From the NCBI GenBank assembly GCA_006969385.1, contig CP030884.1, forward strand, positions 2,356,001 through 2,420,000: DNA of 64,000 nucleotides, read 5' to 3'. Under the pieces are notes generated by a model that had not been told where the DNA came from, made no database searches, and saw nothing but the letters and a program-made list of their open reading frames with translations. The DNA is from Planctomycetaceae bacterium (lineage in GTDB: Bacteria > Planctomycetota > Phycisphaerae > UBA1845 > UTPLA1). Below are positions 54,615-62,968 of the stretch, one piece after another (the first letter of the stretch is position 1; every line of letters starts with the position of its first letter). A program made the position numbers and the translations under genes.

Positions 54615-55369
54615 GTGGAGCACTCAAGACGCATATCGATCGGCTTAAGGCCGACATGGCCGCCGACAAGAAAAAGACCGGCATTCTTGCCGCGCTTTTT
54701 TTGATTCTGTTGGTGGCCGTTGGGCGTTTGTTTTTGCCGGGTGATGATACGTCGTCAGCGGCTGCCAATACCGCCGTTGTTGCGGGTAACGCGGCGTTGC
54801 CACAGGTGGACAATTCGTTGACGCCCGTACCGCCGCAAACCAAAGGAGCGCCACCCGTTGCCGTGGTGCCGACGCAGATACCGATGACGGTTAAACAGCC
54901 GGCAAAGGCAGTCGCTGCTTCGGGTAAGGGAGCGGCGACGCCCACTAAGCCGTTTGTGAAGAGCATGCGAGAAGCACCCGCCGTCAATGCGGATGTGGTA
55001 TCTCATTTGCCGCGCACATTGGAGCGCAATCCTTTCGATGCCTCCGTCTGGCGACAACGATTTGGCGTACCGACCAGCCCGGCGACTGCGGCATCCAATG
55101 AGAAGGGCGCGGGGTCGATTTTCTCAGCGCTGGCCCAGTCGCTCTCGACTTATCAGACCGAGCGCGCGCAACTCACGCAGCAACTCGACGAAGAATTGGC
55201 CAAGCTGGAGTTGCGGTCAACCATGACCGGATCGCGCACATCGGCCTATATTTCCGGACAGTTGTTACACGAAGGCGACGAAATTGCCGGATTCTCGGTC
55301 GTTCGCATCGAGGCCGGACGCGTCGTACTGACCAAGTACGGCATCCAGCGCACGCTAAGCGTCCCTTAA
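54611..55369 (+). CDS. PilP/GspC-like periplasmic linker protein
   Basis: 252 residues from ATG 54611 (ATGA overlap with pilO). A cytoplasmic helix rich in Lys and Asp, one membrane segment (TGILAALFLILLVAVGRLFL), a Pro/Ala-rich linker, a helical segment (FSALAQSLSTYQTERAQLTQ) and a small C-terminal beta domain SGQLLHEGDEIAGFSVVRIE plus AGRVVLTKYGIQRTLSV. The latter is the HR-type fold shared by PilP and GspC, which docks on the secretin. There is no lipobox, unlike most PilP, so it is closer in plan to GspC. Confidence 0.8.
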   Translation: MSGALKTHIDRLKADMAADKKKTGILAALFLILLVAVGRLFLPGDDTSSAAANTAVVAGNAALPQVDNSLTPVPPQTKGAPPVAVVPTQIPMTVKQPAKAVAASGKGAATPTKPFVKSMREAPAVNADVVSHLPRTLERNPFDASVWRQRFGVPTSPATAASNEKGAGSIFSALAQSLSTYQTERAQLTQQLDEELAKLELRSTMTGSRTSAYISGQLLHEGDEIAGFSVVRIEAGRVVLTKYGIQRTLSVP

Positions 55370-55425
55370 AACACAACCCATCCATCGAATAGCCCGATTG
55401 AGTATCCAGAAGCTATGGAGAGCGT

Positions 55426-57510
55426 ATGGATCATCGACACGTGATTCAATCAGGTGGGGTATTGGTAACTTGCCTCATGGTGCTACTCGGCGCTGGCCGA
55501 TCGGTGCGCGCACAGGATGCGAATGCGGAACTGCCGCTAACGGCGGAAAGCGTGTTGGCAGCGTTGAAGCAAGCACGCGAAGTAGTGGATGAAGCCGAGG
55601 TGCGCGCCGAAGTTGAAGCCGTATCGACATCAACGAAGACGCAAACTTCGTCAGCTACTCGTTCAGCAAATACTCAATCAAATAAACAGCCCGACCCTAA
55701 CACATCGAACGACCGCACAACAACGGCGTCGGCCATCGAAACCGAAGCGCCTAGGGATCCGCTAAGCGAGCAGTATGTCCGCGTCGGCGTGGATGAACGC
55801 GTCACGATGCACGTATCGGGGCTGCCGTTGGCCGATGCGGTGCGCATGTTGTCGGAGCCGACGCAACGAAACATCATCCTGGGGCCCAACGTGTCGGGTA
55901 CGGTTGGTGCCACGCTTTACGACGTCACGTTCGAAGAAGCGCTCAACGCGATGCTGATCTCAAACGGATTGGGTTATCGCGAGCAGGGCAACTTCATCTT
56001 CATTCACACGGCCGAAGAGATCGAGCGGATGCGCAAGAGTTCCAAGCGGATGGAAACGCGCGTGTTTCGGTTGTCGTACGTCAAGGCGGCGATGGTCAAG
56101 GACATGATCGATCCGCTCAAGAGCGACGAGGGCGTCATCACGATTACCGACGAAGCCAAGGTCGGCCTTGGCGATGAATCCGGCCTTGTCGAGACCGGCG
56201 GCAACGATACGACGCAGCCAGAGATGTTGATGATCCGCGATTACGAAGGCGTGATCGAGGAGATGGCGCACGTGATTCGCGAGGTGGATCGGCGTCCGAA
56301 GCAGGTGCTGATCGAAGCGACGATTCTGCGGGCATCGCTTAACCAGTCGAATGCCTTAGGGATCGACTTCACGACAGTGGGTGGTATCGACTTCGCCGAA
56401 CTAAGTAGCACGAGCAACGCGGCCCAGGACATCACGACGGGGGCGACGCCGGCGGCCTTCTTGGATGACACCACGCTAACGGCACGCACCAACTTCAACA
56501 GCGCCGTGCCGAACGGCGGCTTTACATTCGGTATTCTCAAAGATCAGGTGGGCGTGTTCATTCGCGCGCTGGAGCAGGTAACCGACACGAATGTGATCGC
56601 GAATCCCAAGGTCTTGGCGTTGAACAAACAGCCGGGGCAGATGCTCGTCGGTAATCGCGATGGCTACATCACGACCACGATCACCGAGACGACGGCCGTG
56701 CAGAACGTCGAGTTTCTTGAAACGGGTACGTTGCTCACGTTCCGACCGTTCATCGGTGAAGACGGCTACGTGCGCATGGAAATTCACCCGAAGGATTCGA
56801 CCGGCGGTGTGACGGCGGCGAATTTACCGTTTGAATCGACGACCGAAGTAACAACCAACATCATGGTCAAGGACGGTCACACGATTCTGATCGGCGGCTT
56901 GTTCCGCGAAGTCTCGACGGCGTCGCGCTCGCAAGTGCCGGGGTTGGGCGATCTCGATTTCCTCGGGCCGCTGTTCCGCTCGACCAACGACAACACGATT
57001 CGCGAAGAAGTCATCGTGCTGCTTACGGTTCGTATCGTGAAAGAGCCGAACGACTATGCCGCCGGCGAGGCGCTATACGAAGATGTGGAACGCATCCGCA
57101 TGGGTGCCCGCAAGGGGATGCAAATCCTCGGACGCGAACGCTTGTCGCAATACCACTATCAAAAAGCGTTGGAATACTTCGACGTCGGCGATATGAGCAA
57201 GGCGCAATTCTACGCCCGCTTGGCGCTGAACGGTCATCCACAACACACCCACGCACGCAAGCTGCTCGAGCAAATCGAAGGCAAACGCGAGTGGGAATCC
57301 GAATCGTCATCGATTCGATCGGTGGTGCGCGATTTGATTCGAGCAGACCGCGGCGACGCGGCGCGCGCCGAACACGCACGACCGGGACCGCCGTTCGATT
57401 TACCCGAGTTGGGAGTATCCGAAGGGTTAGACGAAAAACGCGAGACGCCGCCCACGCGACTGCAGACGACCGAGCCGCGCATCGAAACGATGCGGGAGGT
57501 GTCGCCATGA
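55426..57510 (+). CDS. pilQ: Outer-membrane secretin PilQ/GspD
   Basis: 694 residues, with GGAGAG upstream of ATG 55426. A signal peptide (VLVTCLMVLLGAGRSVRA) and a disordered Thr/Ser/Asn linker precede an STN/N1-type domain (ADAVRMLSEPTQRNIILGPN). Further N-domains (FRLSYVKAAMVKDMIDPLKS) and the secretin core follow: VLIEATILRASLNQSNALGI, NVIANPKVLALNKQPGQMLV and VPGLGDLDFLGPLFRSTNDN. The last 150 residues add TPR-like helices (YQKALEYFDVGDMSKAQFYA), an extension not found in standard PilQ. It overlaps the TPR lipoprotein gene by four bases. Confidence 0.94.
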   Translation: MDHRHVIQSGGVLVTCLMVLLGAGRSVRAQDANAELPLTAESVLAALKQAREVVDEAEVRAEVEAVSTSTKTQTSSATRSANTQSNKQPDPNTSNDRTTTASAIETEAPRDPLSEQYVRVGVDERVTMHVSGLPLADAVRMLSEPTQRNIILGPNVSGTVGATLYDVTFEEALNAMLISNGLGYREQGNFIFIHTAEEIERMRKSSKRMETRVFRLSYVKAAMVKDMIDPLKSDEGVITITDEAKVGLGDESGLVETGGNDTTQPEMLMIRDYEGVIEEMAHVIREVDRRPKQVLIEATILRASLNQSNALGIDFTTVGGIDFAELSSTSNAAQDITTGATPAAFLDDTTLTARTNFNSAVPNGGFTFGILKDQVGVFIRALEQVTDTNVIANPKVLALNKQPGQMLVGNRDGYITTTITETTAVQNVEFLETGTLLTFRPFIGEDGYVRMEIHPKDSTGGVTAANLPFESTTEVTTNIMVKDGHTILIGGLFREVSTASRSQVPGLGDLDFLGPLFRSTNDNTIREEVIVLLTVRIVKEPNDYAAGEALYEDVERIRMGARKGMQILGRERLSQYHYQKALEYFDVGDMSKAQFYARLALNGHPQHTHARKLLEQIEGKREWESESSSIRSVVRDLIRADRGDAARAEHARPGPPFDLPELGVSEGLDEKRETPPTRLQTTEPRIETMREVSP

Positions 57511-58763
57511 CGCGCGCTTTCTTCACGCAGGTTTTTGGCTTGGTTGGCTTGCTGAGCCTGCTAGCGGCGGGCGGTTGCGCGGGTTTTGAAAAGAGCCCAT
57601 TTCTGCAGCGGCATTTCTCGAGTCGACAGCAATCGTCCGAAGCGGCCGAAGCGCGTTGGAACAACGTGCGCGGCGACGTGCGCCGTCAGATGGCGTCGGA
57701 TCAATTGAAAGCGGGCAACGTTGCAGAGGCGGGGCGTTTGATTGGTGAAGCGCTCGCCATGTCCCCGCAAGATGCCGAAGCGCTGCGCCTACAGGCACGC
57801 ATACTCTTGCTACAGGATCAGCTCGAAACCGCTGCGGCGGCCGCTGACCGTGCCGTGCAACTCGATGACGCGTCGGCGGAAGGGCATTACCTCTTCGGCC
57901 TCATCGCCGAACGCCGTGGAAACACCGACGCATGCGTCGCGGCATACCAACGCGCCGTCGAACGCGATCGTGACGCGCAGGCATACACCGTCGCCTTGGC
58001 GCGGGCGCTGGTCGCCGCTGGCGCCGAAGCGCGGGCGTCGCAGTTGATCGCGCAGCAATGCGAACAGTTCGTACAGTCGGTGGACCTGCATCTCTTGGGA
58101 ATGGACTTGGCGCGGCAGCAGAACCGCGCACCGCAGGCGGTTCGTTACGCGAATACCATCGCGCGTATCGCGCTCGATGATATCGACGCCCGCGCCCGCG
58201 CCGGCGTGGTGTTGGCCTGGGCGGGCGAACATAAGGCCGCCATCGTGTTATTGAATGAAGTCATCGAGACCGTTGAAGGTGACGATTGGAAGGCGCTGAG
58301 CGTCGCGCGACCGTTGGTGGTGCGCGTGTATGCGCGCTGTTGTGCCGAGTTGGGTGATTTCGATGCGGCGCTTGCCGTGTTAAAGCCTTTGTTGCGCGAC
58401 TGCCCCAACGATGCCGTCGCCTGGAGTCTATTTTGCCGCGTCGCAATCAGCGCGGGCGATACCGATACGGCGTGGGCCGCGGTTCATACCTTCAATAAGC
58501 GAAACGTTGCCGACGCGGACATGCTGCTGTTGGAGGCATTGATCTGTTTCCAAAAGGGCCGGCGTGGTAAGGCCATTGCGCTCGCAGATGCGGCGATGCA
58601 GGCCGACCCAAATTGCGCCACCGCGGCGCGCGAGCTGCGCCGACGTGCCGGTGATATCGACGCCACTATGCCGTCGATCGTGTTCTTTTCCAGTGCGCGG
58701 AATGACACGGCGCGCGCCGGTGATAATGCAGGCGATGTTGCGGAGGAGGTGCGTCGACGATGA
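57507..58763 (+). CDS. TPR-repeat lipoprotein (pilotin-like)
   Basis: 418 residues from ATG 57507 (ATGA overlap; GGGAGG upstream). The lipobox LAAGGC at about residue 24 predicts a lipid-anchored protein. About ten tetratricopeptide-like helix pairs follow (DQLKAGNVAEAGRLIGEALA, AEGHYLFGLIAERRGNTDAC, VYARCCAELGDFDAALAVLK). PilF/PilW pilotins, which place the secretin in the outer membrane, are shorter TPR lipoproteins. Position directly after the secretin supports a similar job, but the length is about twice theirs. Confidence 0.82.
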   Translation: MTRAFFTQVFGLVGLLSLLAAGGCAGFEKSPFLQRHFSSRQQSSEAAEARWNNVRGDVRRQMASDQLKAGNVAEAGRLIGEALAMSPQDAEALRLQARILLLQDQLETAAAAADRAVQLDDASAEGHYLFGLIAERRGNTDACVAAYQRAVERDRDAQAYTVALARALVAAGAEARASQLIAQQCEQFVQSVDLHLLGMDLARQQNRAPQAVRYANTIARIALDDIDARARAGVVLAWAGEHKAAIVLLNEVIETVEGDDWKALSVARPLVVRVYARCCAELGDFDAALAVLKPLLRDCPNDAVAWSLFCRVAISAGDTDTAWAAVHTFNKRNVADADMLLLEALICFQKGRRGKAIALADAAMQADPNCATAARELRRRAGDIDATMPSIVFFSSARNDTARAGDNAGDVAEEVRRR

Positions 58764-60361
58764 GCGACAAGCCTCTCAAACCCTGGCAAATGGCGACGCC
58801 GGACGATCCGGTCGCGCGGGAAAATCCTGCGCCCACGATCGAAAGCTCGGCAACAACCGACGCGCCGCAGGCCGACCAACCGACCGTTGAAAAACCGACG
58901 GTAGTGACTGCGCCGCCGTCGCGCCCGGCTAGCGATGTGCTGGCACGGTTGCAATTTCAAGGTGCATGGGCGGTGCTCCCGCTGGGCCTTGTATTGGTGG
59001 GCGTCATCGGTTGGTCTCGTTTCTTTGCGGCCGATGCGATGACGAGCGTTTGGTGGGTTCGTCCCGCGTTTACAGGCCTAATTGGTTGTGCGCTGGGCAT
59101 CATTGTGTTGTCGCATTGGATGCGCCGACAGGCATTGCGCGATGTGGCGAGCCAACTGCAGAGCGGTAGCCTAAACGCAGATATGCATCGCCACGTGCCG
59201 GCGGATGTGAAGCCATTTCTGGCCTTACTCGATCGACACATGCATGTCGTGGAAGACAAATCGAGCGAGTTGATGGACGAAATGCGGCAGTTGCAGGTGG
59301 ACGTGACGATGTCCGAAACGCGTCGCCTCCGTCAGAAAGCCGTCATCGATTCGATTCGCGACCCGATCGTCGCGACCGACTCGTACGATCAGATACTGAT
59401 GATGAACAAAGCGGCGGCACGATTGTTCGAGTGCGACGCCGAACAGTCGTTGCGCAAGAACGTCAAGGACGTTATCGCCGATCCGCAGATTTCGGACTTG
59501 ATTTGTAGTGCGCGCGCCGCTGATGCCCGCGCCGCCGACCGTCGCGTCGAACACGAACGTGGCGAAGTGGTGTACGACGTGCACATCAAACCATTGGGCG
59601 GCGGCAGCCAAGGCGATCAACACGGTGTGGTCTGCGTGATGCGCGACGTTACGCAGGAACGAACCGCCGCGCGCAAGAAGAGCGACTTCGTTTCGCACGT
59701 GGCCCACGAGCTTCGCACACCACTTTCGTCGATTCGCGCTTACGTCGAAATGCTCGTCGATGGCGAGGCCGAAGACGAAGCGTCGCGCCGCGAGTATTAC
59801 GACATCATTCAAACCTCCGCCGATCGTCTGGGCCGCTTGATCGACAATATGCTCAACATCAGCCGCATCGAAGCCGGAACCGTACGCGTCAATAAGGAGC
59901 CGCAGGCGATTTCCGTCGTCGTGAAAGAGGCGGTCGACATCATGCGGCCTAACGCGGAAGCGAAGCAGCTGAAGTTTGTCGAACACTTGACTCCTGTGAT
60001 GTATCAAGTGGAAGCCGACCGCGATTTGATCCTGCAGGCCGTTCTCAACCTGATCAGCAACGCCATCAAGTACACACCCGAGGGCGGCGAAGTGGTCGTG
60101 CAAATGACGGCCGACGAAAACAAAGGTCGCGTCGTGATCGACGTGGCGGATACGGGCGTCGGCATTCCGGAAGAAGATTTACCGCGGATGTTCGAGAAGT
60201 TTTTCCGCGTCGAACAGAACAACAAGTTTGCCAAGGGCACCGGGTTGGGGCTCAACCTGGTCAAGCGCATCGTGGAAGACGTACACGGTGGCCAGATCGC
60301 CTTGCGCAGCGAAGTGGGCAAGGGCAGCACGTTCAGCATAGCCCTGCTTTTGGTGAAGTAA
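58760..60361 (+). CDS. Membrane sensor histidine kinase with PAS domain
   Basis: 533 residues. A disordered N-terminus of about 65 residues, two membrane helices (about 69-90 and 98-120) with almost no periplasmic loop, a linker/coiled coil, a PAS domain (about 193-300, SIRDPIVATDSYDQILMMNK), HisKA with phospho-acceptor His-316 in SHVAHELRTPLSS, and an ATPase domain: N box NLISNAIKYTPEGGE, DTGVGIPEEDLPRMFEKFFR, GTGLGLNLVKRIVEDVHGG. The tiny loop suggests sensing within the membrane or in the cytoplasm. It overlaps the TPR gene by four bases, and the response regulator follows after 19 bases. Confidence 0.93.
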   Translation: MSDKPLKPWQMATPDDPVARENPAPTIESSATTDAPQADQPTVEKPTVVTAPPSRPASDVLARLQFQGAWAVLPLGLVLVGVIGWSRFFAADAMTSVWWVRPAFTGLIGCALGIIVLSHWMRRQALRDVASQLQSGSLNADMHRHVPADVKPFLALLDRHMHVVEDKSSELMDEMRQLQVDVTMSETRRLRQKAVIDSIRDPIVATDSYDQILMMNKAAARLFECDAEQSLRKNVKDVIADPQISDLICSARAADARAADRRVEHERGEVVYDVHIKPLGGGSQGDQHGVVCVMRDVTQERTAARKKSDFVSHVAHELRTPLSSIRAYVEMLVDGEAEDEASRREYYDIIQTSADRLGRLIDNMLNISRIEAGTVRVNKEPQAISVVVKEAVDIMRPNAEAKQLKFVEHLTPVMYQVEADRDLILQAVLNLISNAIKYTPEGGEVVVQMTADENKGRVVIDVADTGVGIPEEDLPRMFEKFFRVEQNNKFAKGTGLGLNLVKRIVEDVHGGQIALRSEVGKGSTFSIALLLVK

Positions 60362-60380
60362 CGAAGAACCGGAGATAGAG

Positions 60381-60767
60381 ATGAATTCGGAAGTCAAAAT
60401 TCTGGTCTGCGACGACGAGCCGCACATCGTGCACGTCGTATCGTCCAAACTGCGCAACGCCGGCTTTGAAGTCATAACGGCCGTCGACGGCGAGGAAGCA
60501 TTCGCCGTAGCCCAGCAGGAACATCCTCAGCTGATCATCACCGACTATCAGATGCCGTTTCTGAGCGGACTGGAATTGTGCACCAAGCTGCGCGGTACCG
60601 ATGGCTTGAGCGATGTGCCCGTCATCATGCTGACTGCACGGGGTTTTTCATTGGGCGACGACGATACCGGTAACACGAATATTAAGAAGGTATTGCCCAA
60701 GCCCTTTAGCCCGCGCGAGATTTTGCGCACCGTCGAAGACTTACTGTCAGTTGGCCCGGCAAACTAA
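60381..60767 (+). CDS. Single-domain response regulator (CheY-like)
   Basis: 128 residues, receiver domain only. Asp-11 and Asp-12 of the acid pocket, phospho-acceptor Asp-55 in IITDYQMPFLSG, Thr-85 in VIMLTARG, and Lys-107 in VLPKPFSP are all present. No DNA-binding or enzyme output, so it must act by protein contact, as for CheY/PilG-type regulators of pilus motors. GGAG six bases before the ATG. Partner of the upstream kinase by position. Confidence 0.93.
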   Translation: MNSEVKILVCDDEPHIVHVVSSKLRNAGFEVITAVDGEEAFAVAQQEHPQLIITDYQMPFLSGLELCTKLRGTDGLSDVPVIMLTARGFSLGDDDTGNTNIKKVLPKPFSPREILRTVEDLLSVGPAN

Positions 60768-60787
60768 GCGGATTGGATTGATTGATC

Positions 60788-62602
60788 ATGGCGTTTCATC
60801 TCCCCGTTACAGGCAATGACGCATCAGCGGGCCGACTCCCGGCGCCGACCGACGTGCGCGCGTTTCAGGATGAAGCCTTCGACCAAATGACCGCGGCGTG
60901 GCGGTCGTGCGGCATGTGGTTTACGGAATGGAACCACACGGGCGTGTTGGTGCGTTCGGATCACGAAGACTCCGAAACCTGGCGTTGGGTGGGGCGCAGT
61001 GCGGCCTTTATCGAGAAGCTGGCGTCGTGTGCGGTGGCGTTGATTCAAGCGTCCGAAGGTCCCCAGGTTGAGGCCAAAGCGACGTATGAAACCATGGCCG
61101 ACGGCGCGTTGCACCTTTTGTGCGTTCCGGCCCTGCGAAACCGACGTCTGGTCGGCGTGGTCGCAGCCGTTGCGCTGAGCACCGACGCAGATGAAGAAGC
61201 GCTGACACGCGCCGCTCAGCAATGGGGTATTCCCACCGCCGAAGCCCGTAAGTGGATGCAGAATGCCGAACGAATCGCTTCAGATCAACTGCACCGCTAC
61301 GGTGAATTGCTACGATTCTCGGTCAATCAAACAACGGACGGCGAACGCCGACGCGATGAATTGGCGATTCTGACGGACAACCTCGACGACACGTATGAAG
61401 AGTTGCACCTGATCTACGAAGTCAGCCACGTGCTCGGCATTCCGCAGCGACCGCACGAGATGTTGACGAACGTCTGCAAACAGCTACTCGAAGTGACCCG
61501 CGCCGAGAGCGTTGCTTTCGTCCTCAATGGCTACGAATTCGACGACATCGAAGCACTGGTCCGTGCGGCGGGCGACGAGAAGGTACTGCACGAGCACGTC
61601 GTATGCGACGGCGCGAATTGTCCGTCGTCAACCGACGTCTTAGAGATCGCACGTTGCCTTCAGCCCGAAGTCGATCAGAAAAGCCGCCACCTACTCATCA
61701 ATCGCGTGGTGGACCATCCAAAGCTCGAATGGGCGCGCGGCTGGTTGAAGCACCTCGTGGCCTATCCGCTGGAGCAGGACGGCAAGCAACACGGCACATT
61801 CTTTACGCTCAACTGCACCGACAAGGGCGATTACACATCGGTCGACGTTCAGCTCTTCAGAGCCGTTGCCGATCGCATTGCCGCCGCGCTGCATAACCAA
61901 CATCTGTATGACGACTTGGCCGATCTGCTGATGGGCATGTTGCACGCGCTAGTGAACAGCGTTGATGCCAAAGACCCCTATACCTACGGTCACTCCGAGC
62001 GCGTGGCCTACTTCAGCCGCGCGTTGGCGCGGGCCATCGGTCTGGAAGAGATCGAGTGCGAGCGCGTGTATCTATCCGGTTTGTTGCATGACATCGGCAA
62101 GATCGGTGTGCCCGACGCGGTGTTGACCAAGGCCGGTCGACTGACCGACGAAGAGTTCGACCAACTCAAGAAGCATCCGGAAGTGGGGCATCGGATCCTG
62201 GCGCGCGTACGGCAGATCGCCGACTTGGTTCCGGGCGTGTTGTTCCATCACGAGCGCGTCGACGGACGCGGCTATCCGTACGGTCTTGAAGGCAAATCGA
62301 TTCCGTTGTTCGGGCGCATCATTTGTGTTGCCGACTCGTTCGATGCCATGACGTCGAACCGTACTTATCGCGCCGCACTGCCGCTGTCGATGGCGATTGC
62401 CGAAATCCGTCGGTGCGCCGGAATGCAGTTTGATCCGGAGTTGGCCGAGGCGTTTTTGAGTCTCGATATACCGGCGCTGTTTGAAGAAGCCACGACCGAT
62501 GCCCCGGCTGGCAGCGACGTATCGCGCATGGGCGCACTGCGCCGCGCCGATCCGGCGCTGGTCGTTGATTCGCCCAGTATCTCGATACCCGGGGAGCAAT
62601 AA
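60788..62602 (+). CDS. GAF / HD-GYP cyclic di-GMP phosphodiesterase
   Basis: 604 residues from ATG 60788 (TTG 60782 possible). A poorly conserved N-terminal domain and a GAF domain (about 210-375) precede the HD-GYP domain (about 390-570): HSERVAYFSRALARAIG, the HD pair in LLHDIGKIGVPD, HPEVGHRIL, and HHERVDGRGYPYGLEGKSIP. The GYP triplet reads GRGYP, the standard active form, then ICVADSFDAMTSNRTYR. HD-GYP proteins cut c-di-GMP, which commonly controls pili and attachment. No membrane segment. It lies between the response regulator and a STAS gene in the pilus cluster. Confidence 0.93.
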   Translation: MAFHLPVTGNDASAGRLPAPTDVRAFQDEAFDQMTAAWRSCGMWFTEWNHTGVLVRSDHEDSETWRWVGRSAAFIEKLASCAVALIQASEGPQVEAKATYETMADGALHLLCVPALRNRRLVGVVAAVALSTDADEEALTRAAQQWGIPTAEARKWMQNAERIASDQLHRYGELLRFSVNQTTDGERRRDELAILTDNLDDTYEELHLIYEVSHVLGIPQRPHEMLTNVCKQLLEVTRAESVAFVLNGYEFDDIEALVRAAGDEKVLHEHVVCDGANCPSSTDVLEIARCLQPEVDQKSRHLLINRVVDHPKLEWARGWLKHLVAYPLEQDGKQHGTFFTLNCTDKGDYTSVDVQLFRAVADRIAAALHNQHLYDDLADLLMGMLHALVNSVDAKDPYTYGHSERVAYFSRALARAIGLEEIECERVYLSGLLHDIGKIGVPDAVLTKAGRLTDEEFDQLKKHPEVGHRILARVRQIADLVPGVLFHHERVDGRGYPYGLEGKSIPLFGRIICVADSFDAMTSNRTYRAALPLSMAIAEIRRCAGMQFDPELAEAFLSLDIPALFEEATTDAPAGSDVSRMGALRRADPALVVDSPSISIPGEQ

Positions 62603-62605
62603 CTC

Positions 62606-62941
62606 GTGCCCACGAAGATCAATGAGTATGGAGCCGTGACGGTCGTTACCACCAATGACGAAATCGGTGGCGAAAGCCTCGCGCTGTTCAAAGACAAGGT
62701 CGATAAGCTCTTCGAAAAGGGCGGTCATCAGCTCATCCTGGATTGTTCGGAGCTGGCTGGCGTCGATAGCGAAGGGCTGGAGTATCTGCTCGATCTGCAG
62801 GATCAATGCGAAGAGCACCTGGGCGCGCTCAAGATTTGCGGTGCCAGCGAAGCGCTGGCGACCATCCTTCGCATTACCCGACTCGATCGCCGCTTTGAAT
62901 TGTTTGGCGACATCGACGAAGCGGTAAAGAGTTTTGGCTAA
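62606..62941 (+). CDS. STAS-domain protein (anti-sigma factor antagonist-like)
   Basis: 111 residues, one STAS domain: AVTVVTTNDEIGGESLALFK, HQLILDCSELAGVDSEGLEY, LGALKICGASEALATILRIT. The usual phosphorylation motif D-S-S-G has Glu in place of the second Ser (VDSEGL), the position phosphorylated in SpoIIAA, so classical switching by a kinase may be absent or moved to the first Ser. GTG start with a GGGGAG sequence upstream. Three bases after the HD-GYP stop. Confidence 0.88.
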   Translation: MPTKINEYGAVTVVTTNDEIGGESLALFKDKVDKLFEKGGHQLILDCSELAGVDSEGLEYLLDLQDQCEEHLGALKICGASEALATILRITRLDRRFELFGDIDEAVKSFG

Positions 62942-62968
62942 CCACTAACCATTGCGAGTATAGCAATC

